Assembly (NCBI GenBank): GCA_030017715.1
Contig: JASEIU010000003.1
Location: forward strand, 186,001 to 250,000
Reading direction: 5' to 3'
DNA from: Candidatus Saccharicenans sp.
Lineage (GTDB): Bacteria > Acidobacteriota > Aminicenantia > Aminicenantales > Saccharicenantaceae
DNA length: 64,000 nt
How positions within the stretch are numbered: the stretch's first letter is position 1; the number at the start of each line of letters is the position of its first letter. The notes below the pieces were generated by a model, which had not been told where the DNA came from, did not search any database, and worked only from the letters and a program-made list of their open reading frames with translations. Shown piece after piece: positions 16,654 through 24,246 of this stretch. The position numbers were made by a program, and so were the translations under genes.

Positions 16654-16685
16654 AAAAGGGAGAGGGGAAAACTCCTCTCCCTTTT
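16654..16685 (-). terminator. strong hairpin between the main subunit gene and the chaperone gene
   Basis: A perfect 12-bp stem (AAAAGGGAGAGG at 16654-16665 with CCTCTCCCTTTT at 16674-16685) with an 8-base loop is followed, on the minus strand, by TTTTGTCTTATTT. It begins about 21 bases after the stop of the subunit gene at 16707. Partial read-through here would give high subunit and low chaperone/barrel expression, as in classical pilus operons. Confidence 0.75.
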
Positions 16686-16706
16686 CAGGCTGCCAGAAAA
16701 CTGAAC

Positions 16707-17228
16707 TCAAATCTTGGAAAGCGTGTAGGTGGCCGTTATGGAATAAGTTCCAGGCTCCTGATTGACATAATCCCTCAGGAAGCTGAAATTGAGCTGCCCT
16801 TCATGCCAGTGGAAAATGCTTCCCGTCCACTGCCCCACCGGGACCGCGTTTCCAGCCAGCAGTGAACCGGCCTGGTAGCCAGAGCCGCTGACCGTCCAGC
16901 TAACCGTGCTGGCGGGAACGGTCGAGTGAAAATCTCCCGCGGCCGTAACGGTCAGGTTCAGAGACGAAGCCGGAACCATGATGGCAAACACTCTGACCGC
17001 CACCGGATTCTCATTGGCCGCAATCTGCACCGTGCCCGGGGTAGCCCCCACGGAGGGAGCTATATCGGTAAAGGTAACAGTATTGGTGCCGATATAAAGG
17101 TCGTACCACTCAGCCAGGGTAACCTGGAAGGTGACCTCCTGCGACTGCTGGGCCGATAAGGGATTGATGGCAACGACCAGCAAGAACACTAACCAGAAAC
17201 CTGACACCCAAAAAGATTTTGCCTTCAC
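16707..17228 (-). CDS. exported beta-rich subunit-like protein B (likely major subunit)
   Basis: This encodes 173 residues from GTG 17228-17226, nine bases after AGGAGG. The signal peptide FWLVFLLVVAINPLSAQQ is cleaved near residue 27. The mature part begins QEVTFQVTLAEWYDLYIG and is made of strands rich in T, V and S (NTVTFTDI, VQIAANENPVAVRVFA, LNLTVTAAGD, STVSWTVSGSGY) with the closing strand EPGTYSITATYTLSKI. This resembles Csu/spore-coat-U-type pilins, which end in a GTYTxT strand. It has its own promoter region (17264-17292) and is followed by a strong terminator, which suggests the most highly expressed member of the cluster. I do not see the conserved cysteine pair of many pilins. The role as structural subunit is inferred. 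Confidence 0.6.
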   Translation of the reverse strand: MKAKSFWVSGFWLVFLLVVAINPLSAQQSQEVTFQVTLAEWYDLYIGTNTVTFTDIAPSVGATPGTVQIAANENPVAVRVFAIMVPASSLNLTVTAAGDFHSTVPASTVSWTVSGSGYQAGSLLAGNAVPVGQWTGSIFHWHEGQLNFSFLRDYVNQEPGTYSITATYTLSKI

Positions 17229-17263
17229 TTCTGATTCCTCCTACATTTATAAAAATTTTAGAT

Positions 17264-17292
17264 TTTATAATACAAGAGTTATGCCAGGTCAA
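17264..17292 (-). promoter_or_regulatory. promoter of the main subunit gene, sigma-70 and sigma-54 readings overlap
   Basis: On the minus strand TTGACC (17292-17287), a 17-base spacer and TATAAA (17269-17264) form a good sigma-70 promoter. Overlapping it, TGGCATAACTCTTGTA (17286-17271) has the exact spacing of a -24/-12 sigma-54 promoter but GT in place of GC at -12. A 20-bp activator-type repeat lies 73 bases upstream of the -24 GG, as at the promoter at 17995-18011, which supports the sigma-54 reading. Confidence 0.5.
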
Positions 17293-17347
17293 GATGGAAA
17301 TGAAAAAAAGTTGTAAGTTATTTATAAGAAAAGATTTATATGACTAA

Positions 17348-17367
17348 GTGTTCGCTTTCATAACACC
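17348..17367. promoter_or_regulatory. activator-site repeat, copy 1
   Basis: GTGTTCGCTTTCATAACACC contains the inverted repeat GTGTT-N9-AACAC. It matches copies at 18071-18090 and 18153-18172 and is centred 73 bases upstream of the -24 GG of the promoter before the subunit B gene. Confidence 0.55.
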
Positions 17368-17443
17368 CCGTGTCCGGGTTTTCGCGCCAAATAATGTCAC
17401 CGGCCTGCGTATTCTGTTCCGAAACTTCTTTTTTTATAAAATT

Positions 17444-17950
17444 TTAAATTGCACTCAGAGTAAATACCGCTTTATAGCGCTGGTTTTGATTATTTTCAGG
17501 ATCCAGGAAAACCAGGCTGCCGGTTTTAAGGCCGCTCCCCTGCCAGACTGCAAAGACGCTTTCCTGTCCGGTCAGAACCAGCCCCTCTCCCTGGAGGTCA
17601 CCCTGGCCCCGCCAGACCAAGGCAGACCGGTCAAAGCGGCCTTCGCCTTCCTTATAAATTATTCCCTTGAGAGCCACCGTCTTTCCCTCGCTCATGGACA
17701 GGAGAACCCGGACCTGAAGCGGCTGGCCGCAAAGGATTTCCGTTTGACCCAGCGCCTGTTCGTTCCCGGTATCTGAAAAACCATCGCTCCCTGATTTTAT
17801 TTCCAGGACCAACCATTCCTTAAGCTCTATGGAAAACGAAGCTCTGGCTGAAGTGTCGGCTCGCAGGAAGGCAATAAGCCCGATCGATAAACAATAAATT
17901 ATGAATAGGAAGAATTTCCACCCTTTGCTATTTTCATTTATTCTCTTCAT
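17444..17950 (-). CDS. exported beta-rich subunit-like protein A
   Basis: This encodes 168 residues from ATG 17950-17948 (AAGGTG about eleven bases upstream), preferred over an earlier in-frame ATG (18040) because the signal peptide WKFFLFIIYCLSIGLIAFL begins near residue 11. The mature part is beta-rich: ASFSIELKEWLVLEI, a GQPLQVRVLLSMSEG strand, ALKGIIYKEGEG, LVWRGQGDL, LVLTGQESVFAVW, SLVFLDPENN and the closing QRYKAVFTLSAI strand, which is like the ends of subunits B to D. It is the first gene of the minus-strand cluster, directly downstream of a sigma-54-type promoter and two activator-type repeats, and 215 bases before subunit B. A minor or tip subunit is possible; I recognise no named family. 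Confidence 0.55.
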   Translation of the reverse strand: MKRINENSKGWKFFLFIIYCLSIGLIAFLRADTSARASFSIELKEWLVLEIKSGSDGFSDTGNEQALGQTEILCGQPLQVRVLLSMSEGKTVALKGIIYKEGEGRFDRSALVWRGQGDLQGEGLVLTGQESVFAVWQGSGLKTGSLVFLDPENNQNQRYKAVFTLSAI

Positions 17951-17994
17951 GTTTATCTTACACCTTGTCATCTCCCATCCGTTGCCTTTAATAA

Positions 17995-18011
17995 AGCAAT
18001 ATTCATACCAG
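17995..18011 (-). promoter_or_regulatory. sigma-54 (-24/-12) promoter of the fibre cluster
   Basis: On the minus strand CTGGTATGAATATTGCT matches the sigma-54 consensus CTGGYAYG-N4-TTGCW at almost every position, with GG (18009-18008) and GC (17997-17996) ten bases apart. Transcription would start near 17984, giving a leader of about 35 bases before ATG 17950. The sigma-54 activator gene lies directly upstream on the same strand. Confidence 0.75.
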
Positions 18012-18070
18012 CCGGGCCACAACCATCTAATTGATATCAAATAAGTTACGGAATAAGCAGTTTTTATTGA

Positions 18071-18090
18071 CTGTCCGCTTTTGTTACATC
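18071..18090. promoter_or_regulatory. activator-site repeat, copy 2
   Basis: CTGTCCGCTTTTGTTACATC matches copy 1 at 14 of 20 positions by hand count and is centred 72 bases upstream of the -24 GG at 18008-18009. Its symmetry is weaker than that of copies 1 and 3. Confidence 0.5.
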
Positions 18091-18152
18091 AGATTGGAGG
18101 GCTTTTTAGATTAATTCTTTAGAAATCAAGCAGATAGCGAATAAATGACCGA

Positions 18153-18172
18153 GTGTTCTTATTTGTTACACC
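18153..18172. promoter_or_regulatory. activator-site repeat, copy 3
   Basis: GTGTTCTTATTTGTTACACC has the inverted repeat GTGTT-N9-TACAC and lies 82 bases (about eight helical turns) upstream of copy 2, on the same face of the DNA. Paired sites 70-160 bases before a -24/-12 promoter are typical for hexamer-forming activators. Confidence 0.55.
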
Positions 18173-18331
18173 GGGGCCAGATAATCAGCTTTGAAGCACT
18201 CAAGATAGATTAAGTAGCACAAAATAAGCGGGAGACTGTAAGCTCTCGGGCAGGTGACAGAAAATGAGGTTCTAATGGCAGGAAAATTTTATATCTTGAA
18301 ACGACAGGAATCACTGTTTACCAGCAGCTGG

Positions 18332-19690
18332 TCAGACGTCGAGCTTGTACTTCTTCAGCTTCCGGTACAGAGCCGGCCTGGTTATGCCAAGTGCCCTGGC
18401 CGCTTTCTGCTTATTAAATCCGTTGGCCCGCAGGACCTCCAGCAAATGTTTCTTCTCGATTTCAGAAAGGGTAAGATTGACATAAGGGTAGGTTTTATCC
18501 CCCACCAGCTCAGTCTCCACCAGGCTGATCATCCCTTCCGGCAGATGCTGAATATCAATAAAATTGTCGGCGGTCAGCATCACTCCCCGCTCAATTACCT
18601 TTTCCAGCTCCCGGATATTTCCGGGCCAATCATATTCGAACAGTATCTTCTTTACCCGGTTGGATAGGCCACGGACCGCTTTCCCGAACCGCTGGTTATA
18701 GCGGTCAATGAAGTGCAGGCAGAGAAGCGGGATATCTTCCTTTCTCTTTCTCAGGGGAGGCAGGTTGACCTCGGCCACGTTAATCCGATGAAACAGGTCT
18801 TCCCGGAAGGTTCCCTTTTTTATCTCTTCTCTCAGGTTCCGGTTGGTGGCGCAGATGACCCTGACATCAACCTTCACCAGCCGGTTGGCTCCCAGCGGCT
18901 TGAAGGTCCTTTCCGACAGAAACCTCAGCAATTTAGCCTGACTGCTCAGAGGAATTTCGCTGATTTCATCAAAAAAAATGGTCCCGCCGTCTGCTTCCTT
19001 CAATAAGCCATTCTTAGCCCGGTCGGCGCCAGTAAAAGCGCCGCGCTCGTAGCCGAAGACTTCGGATTCGAACAGCGATTCGGGCAGGGTGGTGCAGTCA
19101 ACCACCACCAGGGGCCTGTCCTTCCGCGGGCTGAGGCGGTGAAGAGCCCGGGCCGCCAGCTCTTTTCCGGTTCCGGTTTCGCCTGTTACCAGGACTGTGA
19201 TCTGGTGCCTGGCCAGCCTTTCCACCAGAGTGAACAGCTCCAGCATAATCGGGTTGCGGCTGACCATCCCTTCAAAAATATATTTGCTGGCCAGCTCTCT
19301 CTCTAACTGGTAAGTTTCCCGCCGGACGGATATCTTTTCTTCCAGTTTCTTCAGGCTTTCAGCCAGAGCTTCGGGCCTCACCGGCAGACTGAGATAATCG
19401 AGAGCTCCGGCCTTGATCACCTCCGCCACCCTGGCTTCGCTCTCCGGTTGCCCCAGGACAATGACTTCCAGCAGGGGGTCGTAGCTTTTTATCTTCTGAA
19501 GCTGTGAAACGGCTTCAGACAGCCGGCCTTCCCTGACCAGAAGAATTATCCGGGGTTTTTGCCGGTTGATCAGCGAGATAAGGTCTTCTTCAGCCCCGGC
19601 CAGGGTTAGCTGGCAGGCTCCGGGAGGCATGGCCTGAGCTATCTTTCCGGCCACCCCCTCATCGGCAGAAATGATTAATATCTTTAACAT
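18332..19690 (-). CDS. sigma-54-dependent transcriptional activator with pseudo-receiver domain
   Basis: This encodes 452 residues from ATG 19690-19688; an upstream in-frame start (19756) would add an unlikely tail. Domains: receiver-like fold (1-118), AAA+ sigma-54 interaction domain (about 140-370) with Walker A GETGTGKE (170-177), GAFTGA (217-222) and Walker B IFFDE, then a Fis-type helix-turn-helix at the C-terminus (QKAARALGITRPALYRKLKKY). In the receiver domain the acidic pair D10/E11 remains, but the phospho-acceptor position reads IILLVREG (V52 in place of Asp) and the usual KP is LP (L102). So it is unlikely to be controlled by phosphorylation. GAFTGA shows it can contact sigma-54. 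Its position directly upstream of the fibre cluster makes it the likely regulator of that cluster. Confidence 0.9.
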   Translation of the reverse strand: MLKILIISADEGVAGKIAQAMPPGACQLTLAGAEEDLISLINRQKPRIILLVREGRLSEAVSQLQKIKSYDPLLEVIVLGQPESEARVAEVIKAGALDYLSLPVRPEALAESLKKLEEKISVRRETYQLERELASKYIFEGMVSRNPIMLELFTLVERLARHQITVLVTGETGTGKELAARALHRLSPRKDRPLVVVDCTTLPESLFESEVFGYERGAFTGADRAKNGLLKEADGGTIFFDEISEIPLSSQAKLLRFLSERTFKPLGANRLVKVDVRVICATNRNLREEIKKGTFREDLFHRINVAEVNLPPLRKRKEDIPLLCLHFIDRYNQRFGKAVRGLSNRVKKILFEYDWPGNIRELEKVIERGVMLTADNFIDIQHLPEGMISLVETELVGDKTYPYVNLTLSEIEKKHLLEVLRANGFNKQKAARALGITRPALYRKLKKYKLDV

Positions 19691-19827
19691 AACACATCCA
19701 AGGCTAACCGGATATTTGATAATATTATAAGCCCTGCCGTTTCCGGAATAAAGCATCTTTTCTTTAATTCCGGCTTGGGCTATACTTTGCTATCAACTCC
19801 AATTCTGAAAAATCATCGGAGGACAAC

Positions 19828-20421
19828 ATGTCGGAAAATCGCTCGGAACTGATTTTGAATTTATTCAAGGAAAGCCAGGCCCTGCTCAACGGCCATTTCA
19901 AGCTGACCTCGGGCAAACATTCAGGCGTTTATTTTGAAAAAATCAAGCTGATCGAGCGCCCGACGGTTCTGGAGAAAATCATCGACCTGCTGGTAGAAGA
20001 AATAAGGAAGGATAACCCGGATTTTGACTACGTCGTCTCCCCGGCTTACGGCGGCATCGCCATCGGTTTTCTGACGGCTCTTAAGCTGAACAAGCTTTTT
20101 GCTTTCTCTCAGAGAGCGGAAGAAAAAATGACCGTTCGCTCCGGTTTTGCCGGTCTGCCCGGTTCCAGAGCCATCATCGTCGAAGACATATTGACCACCG
20201 GCGGTTCGGTCCAGGAAGTTCTGGAATGCCTGAAATCGATGCAGGTTACAGTTAACGGCATATACTGCCTCGTCGACCGCAGTGCCGGCCAGGTGCTGAT
20301 AGAAGGAAAACCGGTCAGGAGCCTGCTGGCCCTCAAGGTTTCGGCTTACGAGCCCGAGGACTGTCCTCTTTGCCGGCAGGGTCTGCCGCTGGTCAAGCCC
20401 GGAGCCTCTGATAAGAAATGA
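19828..20421 (+). CDS. pyrE: orotate phosphoribosyltransferase
   Basis: This 197-residue enzyme of pyrimidine synthesis forms orotidine 5'-phosphate from orotate and PRPP. The N-terminal LTSGKHSGVYFEKIKL strand-loop is typical of PyrE, as is the PRPP-binding loop AIIVEDILTTGGSVQEV (about 114-130). A conserved catalytic-loop region with SQRAEEKM lies near residue 90. ATG 19828 follows GGAGGA. The stop codon overlaps the start of the Maf-RlmD fusion (ATGA at 20418-20421), so the two genes are translationally coupled. The other pyrimidine gene in the window, pyrB, is 30 kb away. A TATACT box at 19781-19786 may be its -10. Confidence 0.93.
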   Translation: MSENRSELILNLFKESQALLNGHFKLTSGKHSGVYFEKIKLIERPTVLEKIIDLLVEEIRKDNPDFDYVVSPAYGGIAIGFLTALKLNKLFAFSQRAEEKMTVRSGFAGLPGSRAIIVEDILTTGGSVQEVLECLKSMQVTVNGIYCLVDRSAGQVLIEGKPVRSLLALKVSAYEPEDCPLCRQGLPLVKPGASDKK

Positions 20422-22340
20422 AGGTTATCCTGGCCTCGGAATCTCCCCGGAGAATTAAATTACTCAAAAGAATCATCAGGTCTTTTTCTGTCATTCCCAG
20501 CGGCCTGGATGAAAACCGGATTGAAGAAAAGGACCCCCTGGCCTTTGCTCTGAAAGCAGCCGAAGCCAAAGCCCGGGCGGTGGCCGAAAATAATCCGGAA
20601 GCCCTGGTGATTTCTGCCGACACAGTGGTTGCGGTCGACGGCCTGGCCCTGGGAAAACCGGCCGACCGTCAGCAAGCTGAACAGATGCTGACCCGGCTCT
20701 CGGGCCGCACCCACGAGGTAATAACCGCTGTTTCTCTGTATCACAAACTTGAAGACCGTCTGTTGAGCGATTATGAAACCAGCCGGGTGACCTTCAGGCC
20801 CCTGACTCCGGAAGATATAAAGAGTTATCTCGACCGGAATACTTACCGGGATAAAGCCGGGTCTTACGCCATCCAGGAAGTCAGGGACCTTTTCCTGGAA
20901 AAACTGGAGGGTGATTACGATAACGTGGTCGGGCTGCCGGTAAGGCTTGTGCGGCGGCTGATAAATAAATTCCAGGAAAGAAAAGCCCGCGTAGAAATCG
21001 AAGATTTCCTCCTCTCCGAAGCCGCCGGCCTGGCCCGCAATCAGGGGCAGACTTTCGAAGTGCCCGGAGCTTACCCGGGAGACCTAACGGAAATCTCCTA
21101 CCTTCCATCCCGGCAGCCGGTCATCCCCGCCCGGCTGCTGGAGATAATCAAACCGGGTCCGGCCAGACAACAGGCCCCCTGCCCCCACTTCGGTCGCTGC
21201 GGCGGATGCTCCTTCCAGGATTTAAGCTACCCCGAACAACTGCGCCAGAAGGAAAAGTACCTGCTGGAAGTCCTCAAGCCTCATTTCTCTTCCAACTATC
21301 GCTATCTGGAGATTGAAGAAATTCTGCCTTCCCCGACTCAGTATTTTTACCGCAACAAAATGGAGTTCTCTTTCGGGCAGTCGGGCCGAGAAATCATCCT
21401 CGGCTTGAGGGAAAAAACGCTCCCCGGCCGGCGGCCGCAGGGCAAGAAAGTTGTCCCGCTTGAGATTTGCCACCTCAGCACTCCTTTGACTGAAAAGATA
21501 TTCCGCGCCGTCTGCGACCTGGTCTCAAAAACAGGCCTCCCGGCTTTTGACCTGGAAAGCAAAAAGGGGTATTTTCGCCACCTGGTCATCAGAGAGGGGA
21601 AAAGGACAGGTGAGCTTATGCTGCTGCTGGTCACCACCAGCCAGGCTGAAGTGGAGGCGGAAGAATTCACTGGTGCTATCCTGGAAGCGGTCCCGGAGCT
21701 GACCAGTTTCTGGTGGGTGGAAAACGACCGGATTGCCGATGTGGTGGCTCTGGAAAAAACGCGCCTGGTTTACGGCCGGGAAGCCATAGAAGAAAAACTG
21801 CTTAACTTCCGTTTCAGGATTTACCCTGGCTCCTTCTTTCAGACCAATCCTCTGGCGGCCGAAATGGTCTATGCCCGGATTCAGGAAGAAGCCCGTCGGC
21901 TGCGCACCCAGTCGGCCCTGGGCCTATATTGCGGCTCGGGAGCCATAGAAATCTGTCTGTCAAAAGCCGCGGCCGAGGTGGTCGGCATCGATTGGGACCC
22001 GGCCAACATCAGAACGGCCAACGAGAACCTGGCTGGCAACAATGTCAAAAATGTCTGTTTCAAGGAAAGTTCAGTAGAGAATGCCCTGCCGGAAATAAGC
22101 CGAGGCAGCTTCGACCTGCTGCTGATTGACCCGCCCCGGGCCGGTCTCAGCCCGAGGAGTCTCAAACAGATTGTCGGGCTGAAAATTCCGGCCCTGATTT
22201 ACGTGTCCTGCAACCCGGCCACGCTGGCCAGGGACCTCAAAGTGCTGACAGACAGCGGCTATAAAATTAACCGCCTGACGCCGGTTGATTTCTTCCCCCA
22301 CACGCCCCATCTGGAAGTAATTGCCTACCTGAGCCTCTAA
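20418..22340 (+). CDS. fusion of Maf nucleotide pyrophosphatase and RlmD-type rRNA uracil-5-methyltransferase
   Basis: This encodes 640 residues. The first about 190 form a complete Maf domain: LASESPRR (5-12), SADTVVAVDG (66-75), GKPADRQQA and YAIQ near 150; Maf hydrolyses non-canonical or excess NTPs such as dTTP/UTP. After a short stretch that keeps only the end of a TRAM domain (EVPGAYPGDL), residues from about 250 form a TrmA/RlmD-type SAM-dependent m5U methyltransferase. Its [4Fe-4S] site is C255, C261 and C264 (CPHFGRCGGC) plus a later LEICHL cysteine; the catalytic motif YVSCNPATLARDL with the nucleophile cysteine and a DPPRAG motif lie near the end. ATG 20418 overlaps the pyrE stop. 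The frame runs through without a break, so the fusion looks real. Substrate (23S rRNA or tRNA) is not certain. Confidence 0.88.
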   Translation: MKVILASESPRRIKLLKRIIRSFSVIPSGLDENRIEEKDPLAFALKAAEAKARAVAENNPEALVISADTVVAVDGLALGKPADRQQAEQMLTRLSGRTHEVITAVSLYHKLEDRLLSDYETSRVTFRPLTPEDIKSYLDRNTYRDKAGSYAIQEVRDLFLEKLEGDYDNVVGLPVRLVRRLINKFQERKARVEIEDFLLSEAAGLARNQGQTFEVPGAYPGDLTEISYLPSRQPVIPARLLEIIKPGPARQQAPCPHFGRCGGCSFQDLSYPEQLRQKEKYLLEVLKPHFSSNYRYLEIEEILPSPTQYFYRNKMEFSFGQSGREIILGLREKTLPGRRPQGKKVVPLEICHLSTPLTEKIFRAVCDLVSKTGLPAFDLESKKGYFRHLVIREGKRTGELMLLLVTTSQAEVEAEEFTGAILEAVPELTSFWWVENDRIADVVALEKTRLVYGREAIEEKLLNFRFRIYPGSFFQTNPLAAEMVYARIQEEARRLRTQSALGLYCGSGAIEICLSKAAAEVVGIDWDPANIRTANENLAGNNVKNVCFKESSVENALPEISRGSFDLLLIDPPRAGLSPRSLKQIVGLKIPALIYVSCNPATLARDLKVLTDSGYKINRLTPVDFFPHTPHLEVIAYLSL

Positions 22341-22465
22341 GATTGGAGCCGCAGGACCAGAGAGTTATTTCCACTGCCGGAAAAAATTAAAGCCTGTCCT
22401 CTGGCCGTCCGCAGATCATTCCGGGCGAAATTCCGCCCTGTTCGCAGTCAGGCCGGGCCGGTACT

Positions 22466-22936
22466 TTATTCTTTGATCTGGGTGGTCAGGAAAATGGGCA
22501 GGGTCATCTGTTTGACCTGGTCTATCAGTTCTTCAATCTCATCGATATGCTGGTCTTCATCCTGCAGAATCTTTTCCAGCAGTTCTCTGGTGGCGAAATC
22601 TCCGACCTCTCCGGCCAGCTTGATGGCCGCATTGTAGGCCTTGATGGCCTCGAACTCGGCCTTGCGGTCAAACTCCAGCATTTTTGGCACTTCGTCGCCG
22701 ATAAAGATTTTCTTAAGCTCGGAGACAATCGGAATTCCTTCCAGGAATAGAATTCGGCCGATCAGACTTTCGGCATGTTTCATCTCCTGAATGGCCCTTT
22801 TTTCGATGGTCTTGTGGAGTTTTTCATAACCCCAGCTGTCGCACATCTCGGAGTGAACCATGTATTGATTGATGGCCGTCAGTTCGTCAGCCAGCAAAGA
22901 ATTCAGGGTCTCGATAAGTTTCGGGTCGCCTTTCAT
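22466..22936 (-). CDS. bfr: bacterioferritin
   Basis: This encodes 156 residues (ATG 22936-22934 with AAAGGAGG upstream; the preceding in-frame GTG is too close to it). The four-helix ferritin-like fold has ferroxidase ligands in the expected order: E in LADELTAINQY, ExxH in IQEMKHAESL, E in KAEFEAIKAYN and ExxH in ILQDEDQHIDEIEELI. A conserved heme-type methionine (IEKR...MKHAE region) cannot be assigned firmly by eye. It stores and oxidises ferrous iron in the cytoplasm. It is preceded by a good sigma-70 promoter (22964-22992) and is divergent from truD. Length matches Bfr (about 158). DPS-like or rubrerythrin-like proteins are ruled out by the spacing of helices. Confidence 0.9.
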   Translation of the reverse strand: MKGDPKLIETLNSLLADELTAINQYMVHSEMCDSWGYEKLHKTIEKRAIQEMKHAESLIGRILFLEGIPIVSELKKIFIGDEVPKMLEFDRKAEFEAIKAYNAAIKLAGEVGDFATRELLEKILQDEDQHIDEIEELIDQVKQMTLPIFLTTQIKE

Positions 22937-22963
22937 CACAGCCTCCTTTCATTTGATTTTTGT

Positions 22964-22992
22964 ATTTTACCTTATTAAATCTGACAAGTAAA
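22964..22992 (-). promoter_or_regulatory. promoter of bacterioferritin
   Basis: On the minus strand TTTACT (22992-22987), a 17-base spacer and TAAAAT (22969-22964) sit about 28 bases before the start codon. I see no clear Fur box. Confidence 0.5.
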
Positions 22993-23037
22993 CAATTAGA
23001 TTTTCGGCCGCTTTTCATCTAAAATTAAGAATAGCTG

Positions 23038-24225
23038 ATGATCAAGACCATACCGGAAGATTTCATAGTCGAGGAAATCGCCAGCCTTCCTCTGACCGAA
23101 AGCGGGGAATTCCGCGTCTACCGGCTGACCAAGAAGAACTGGACCACTCCCGACCTGATGCGCTTTTTGGCCAAGACCCTGTCCATTTCCCCCAAAGCCC
23201 TGGCCTACGGCGGCAAAAAAGACAAGCACGGCCTGACCACCCAGCACATCACCATCCGCAGCCAGAGGGATTTTAGCCTGGAAGAAAAGAATTTTTTTCT
23301 CCAGGCCATCGGTTTTATGAGAAAACCCATGAGCCCTTCCCTAATCCAGGGCAACAGGTTCCGGATAACCATCCGCAACCTGAAAGCCGTCGAGACGGTT
23401 CTTGACAACCTGGATGAGGTCAAAGTATACGGATTTCCAAATTTCTTCGACGACCAGCGCTTCCGGGGAACGAATCAACAGCTCGGCTTCTTTGCCGACC
23501 GGGTATTGAGGGGACATTATAACGGTGCCCTGCAGATTTTTCTTCAAACCCAGAACGGGGCTGCCGGCAACAAAGAAAATCGAGAGCGGATAGCTAAAAT
23601 CCTGGAAAACTGGCGCGACTGGGAAAAATGCCTGGAGCTGGCTAAAGGCCTGACCGAAAAAAGGATTTTCCGCACGCTGCTTCTGAGGCCGGATGATTTT
23701 CTGGCCGCCCTGGAAAAAATCCCCCGGGAAGAAATCGCCATGGCTTACGCCGCTTTCGGCTCCCACCTGTGGAACGAACTTCTCCGTCGCCTGCTCAGAG
23801 AATTAATTCCCGACCTCAGAGAATACCAGGCTGAATCCGGCGTGTTCTATTTCTGGAAAAAACTGAAGCCTGAAATTTTTAATTATCTTAAAGACCTCAA
23901 GCTTCCCACCCCCGCGGCCAAAATGCAATTTCCCGATGACGGCACCCGCAGTCTGTACCTGAAGCTGCTGGAAGAAAATAATCTGCGCTTTTCTTCCTTC
24001 CGCACCAGGGCCCTCAGCCGGGTGTTTTTCCGTTCCTTCCAGAGAAAGGTCCTGCTGTTTCCGGAGGACTTGGAAATAGTTGAAACCAGAGAGGATGAGA
24101 TTCACCCCGGGAAAAAGGCTCTGGTTCTGTCTTTCAGTTTGCCGCGCGGAGCTTTTGCCACCATGCTGGTAAAAAGAATATTGCTTGAGGAAAAAGGCCT
24201 GGAACCAATTAGAAAAATCGAATGA
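23038..24225 (+). CDS. truD: tRNA pseudouridine(13) synthase
   Basis: This 395-residue enzyme converts U13 of tRNA to pseudouridine. The family marks are the opening IPEDFIVEEI, the catalytic motif GGKKDKHGLTTQ (near residue 60, with the catalytic Asp in KKDKHG), the VYGFPNFFDDQRF segment (near 130-145; usually NYFG/FFGxQRFG) and a C-terminal SFSLPRGAFATMLVKRIL. The insertion (TRUD) domain spans about 150-330 and is shorter than in E. coli. ATG 23038 has only a weak ribosome-binding site and follows the bacterioferritin gene divergently by about 100 bases. It may be co-transcribed with ispD, 21 bases downstream. The family is certain. Confidence 0.92.
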   Translation: MIKTIPEDFIVEEIASLPLTESGEFRVYRLTKKNWTTPDLMRFLAKTLSISPKALAYGGKKDKHGLTTQHITIRSQRDFSLEEKNFFLQAIGFMRKPMSPSLIQGNRFRITIRNLKAVETVLDNLDEVKVYGFPNFFDDQRFRGTNQQLGFFADRVLRGHYNGALQIFLQTQNGAAGNKENRERIAKILENWRDWEKCLELAKGLTEKRIFRTLLLRPDDFLAALEKIPREEIAMAYAAFGSHLWNELLRRLLRELIPDLREYQAESGVFYFWKKLKPEIFNYLKDLKLPTPAAKMQFPDDGTRSLYLKLLEENNLRFSSFRTRALSRVFFRSFQRKVLLFPEDLEIVETREDEIHPGKKALVLSFSLPRGAFATMLVKRILLEEKGLEPIRKIE

Positions 24226-24246
24226 AATAAGGCAGGAAGATTCACC

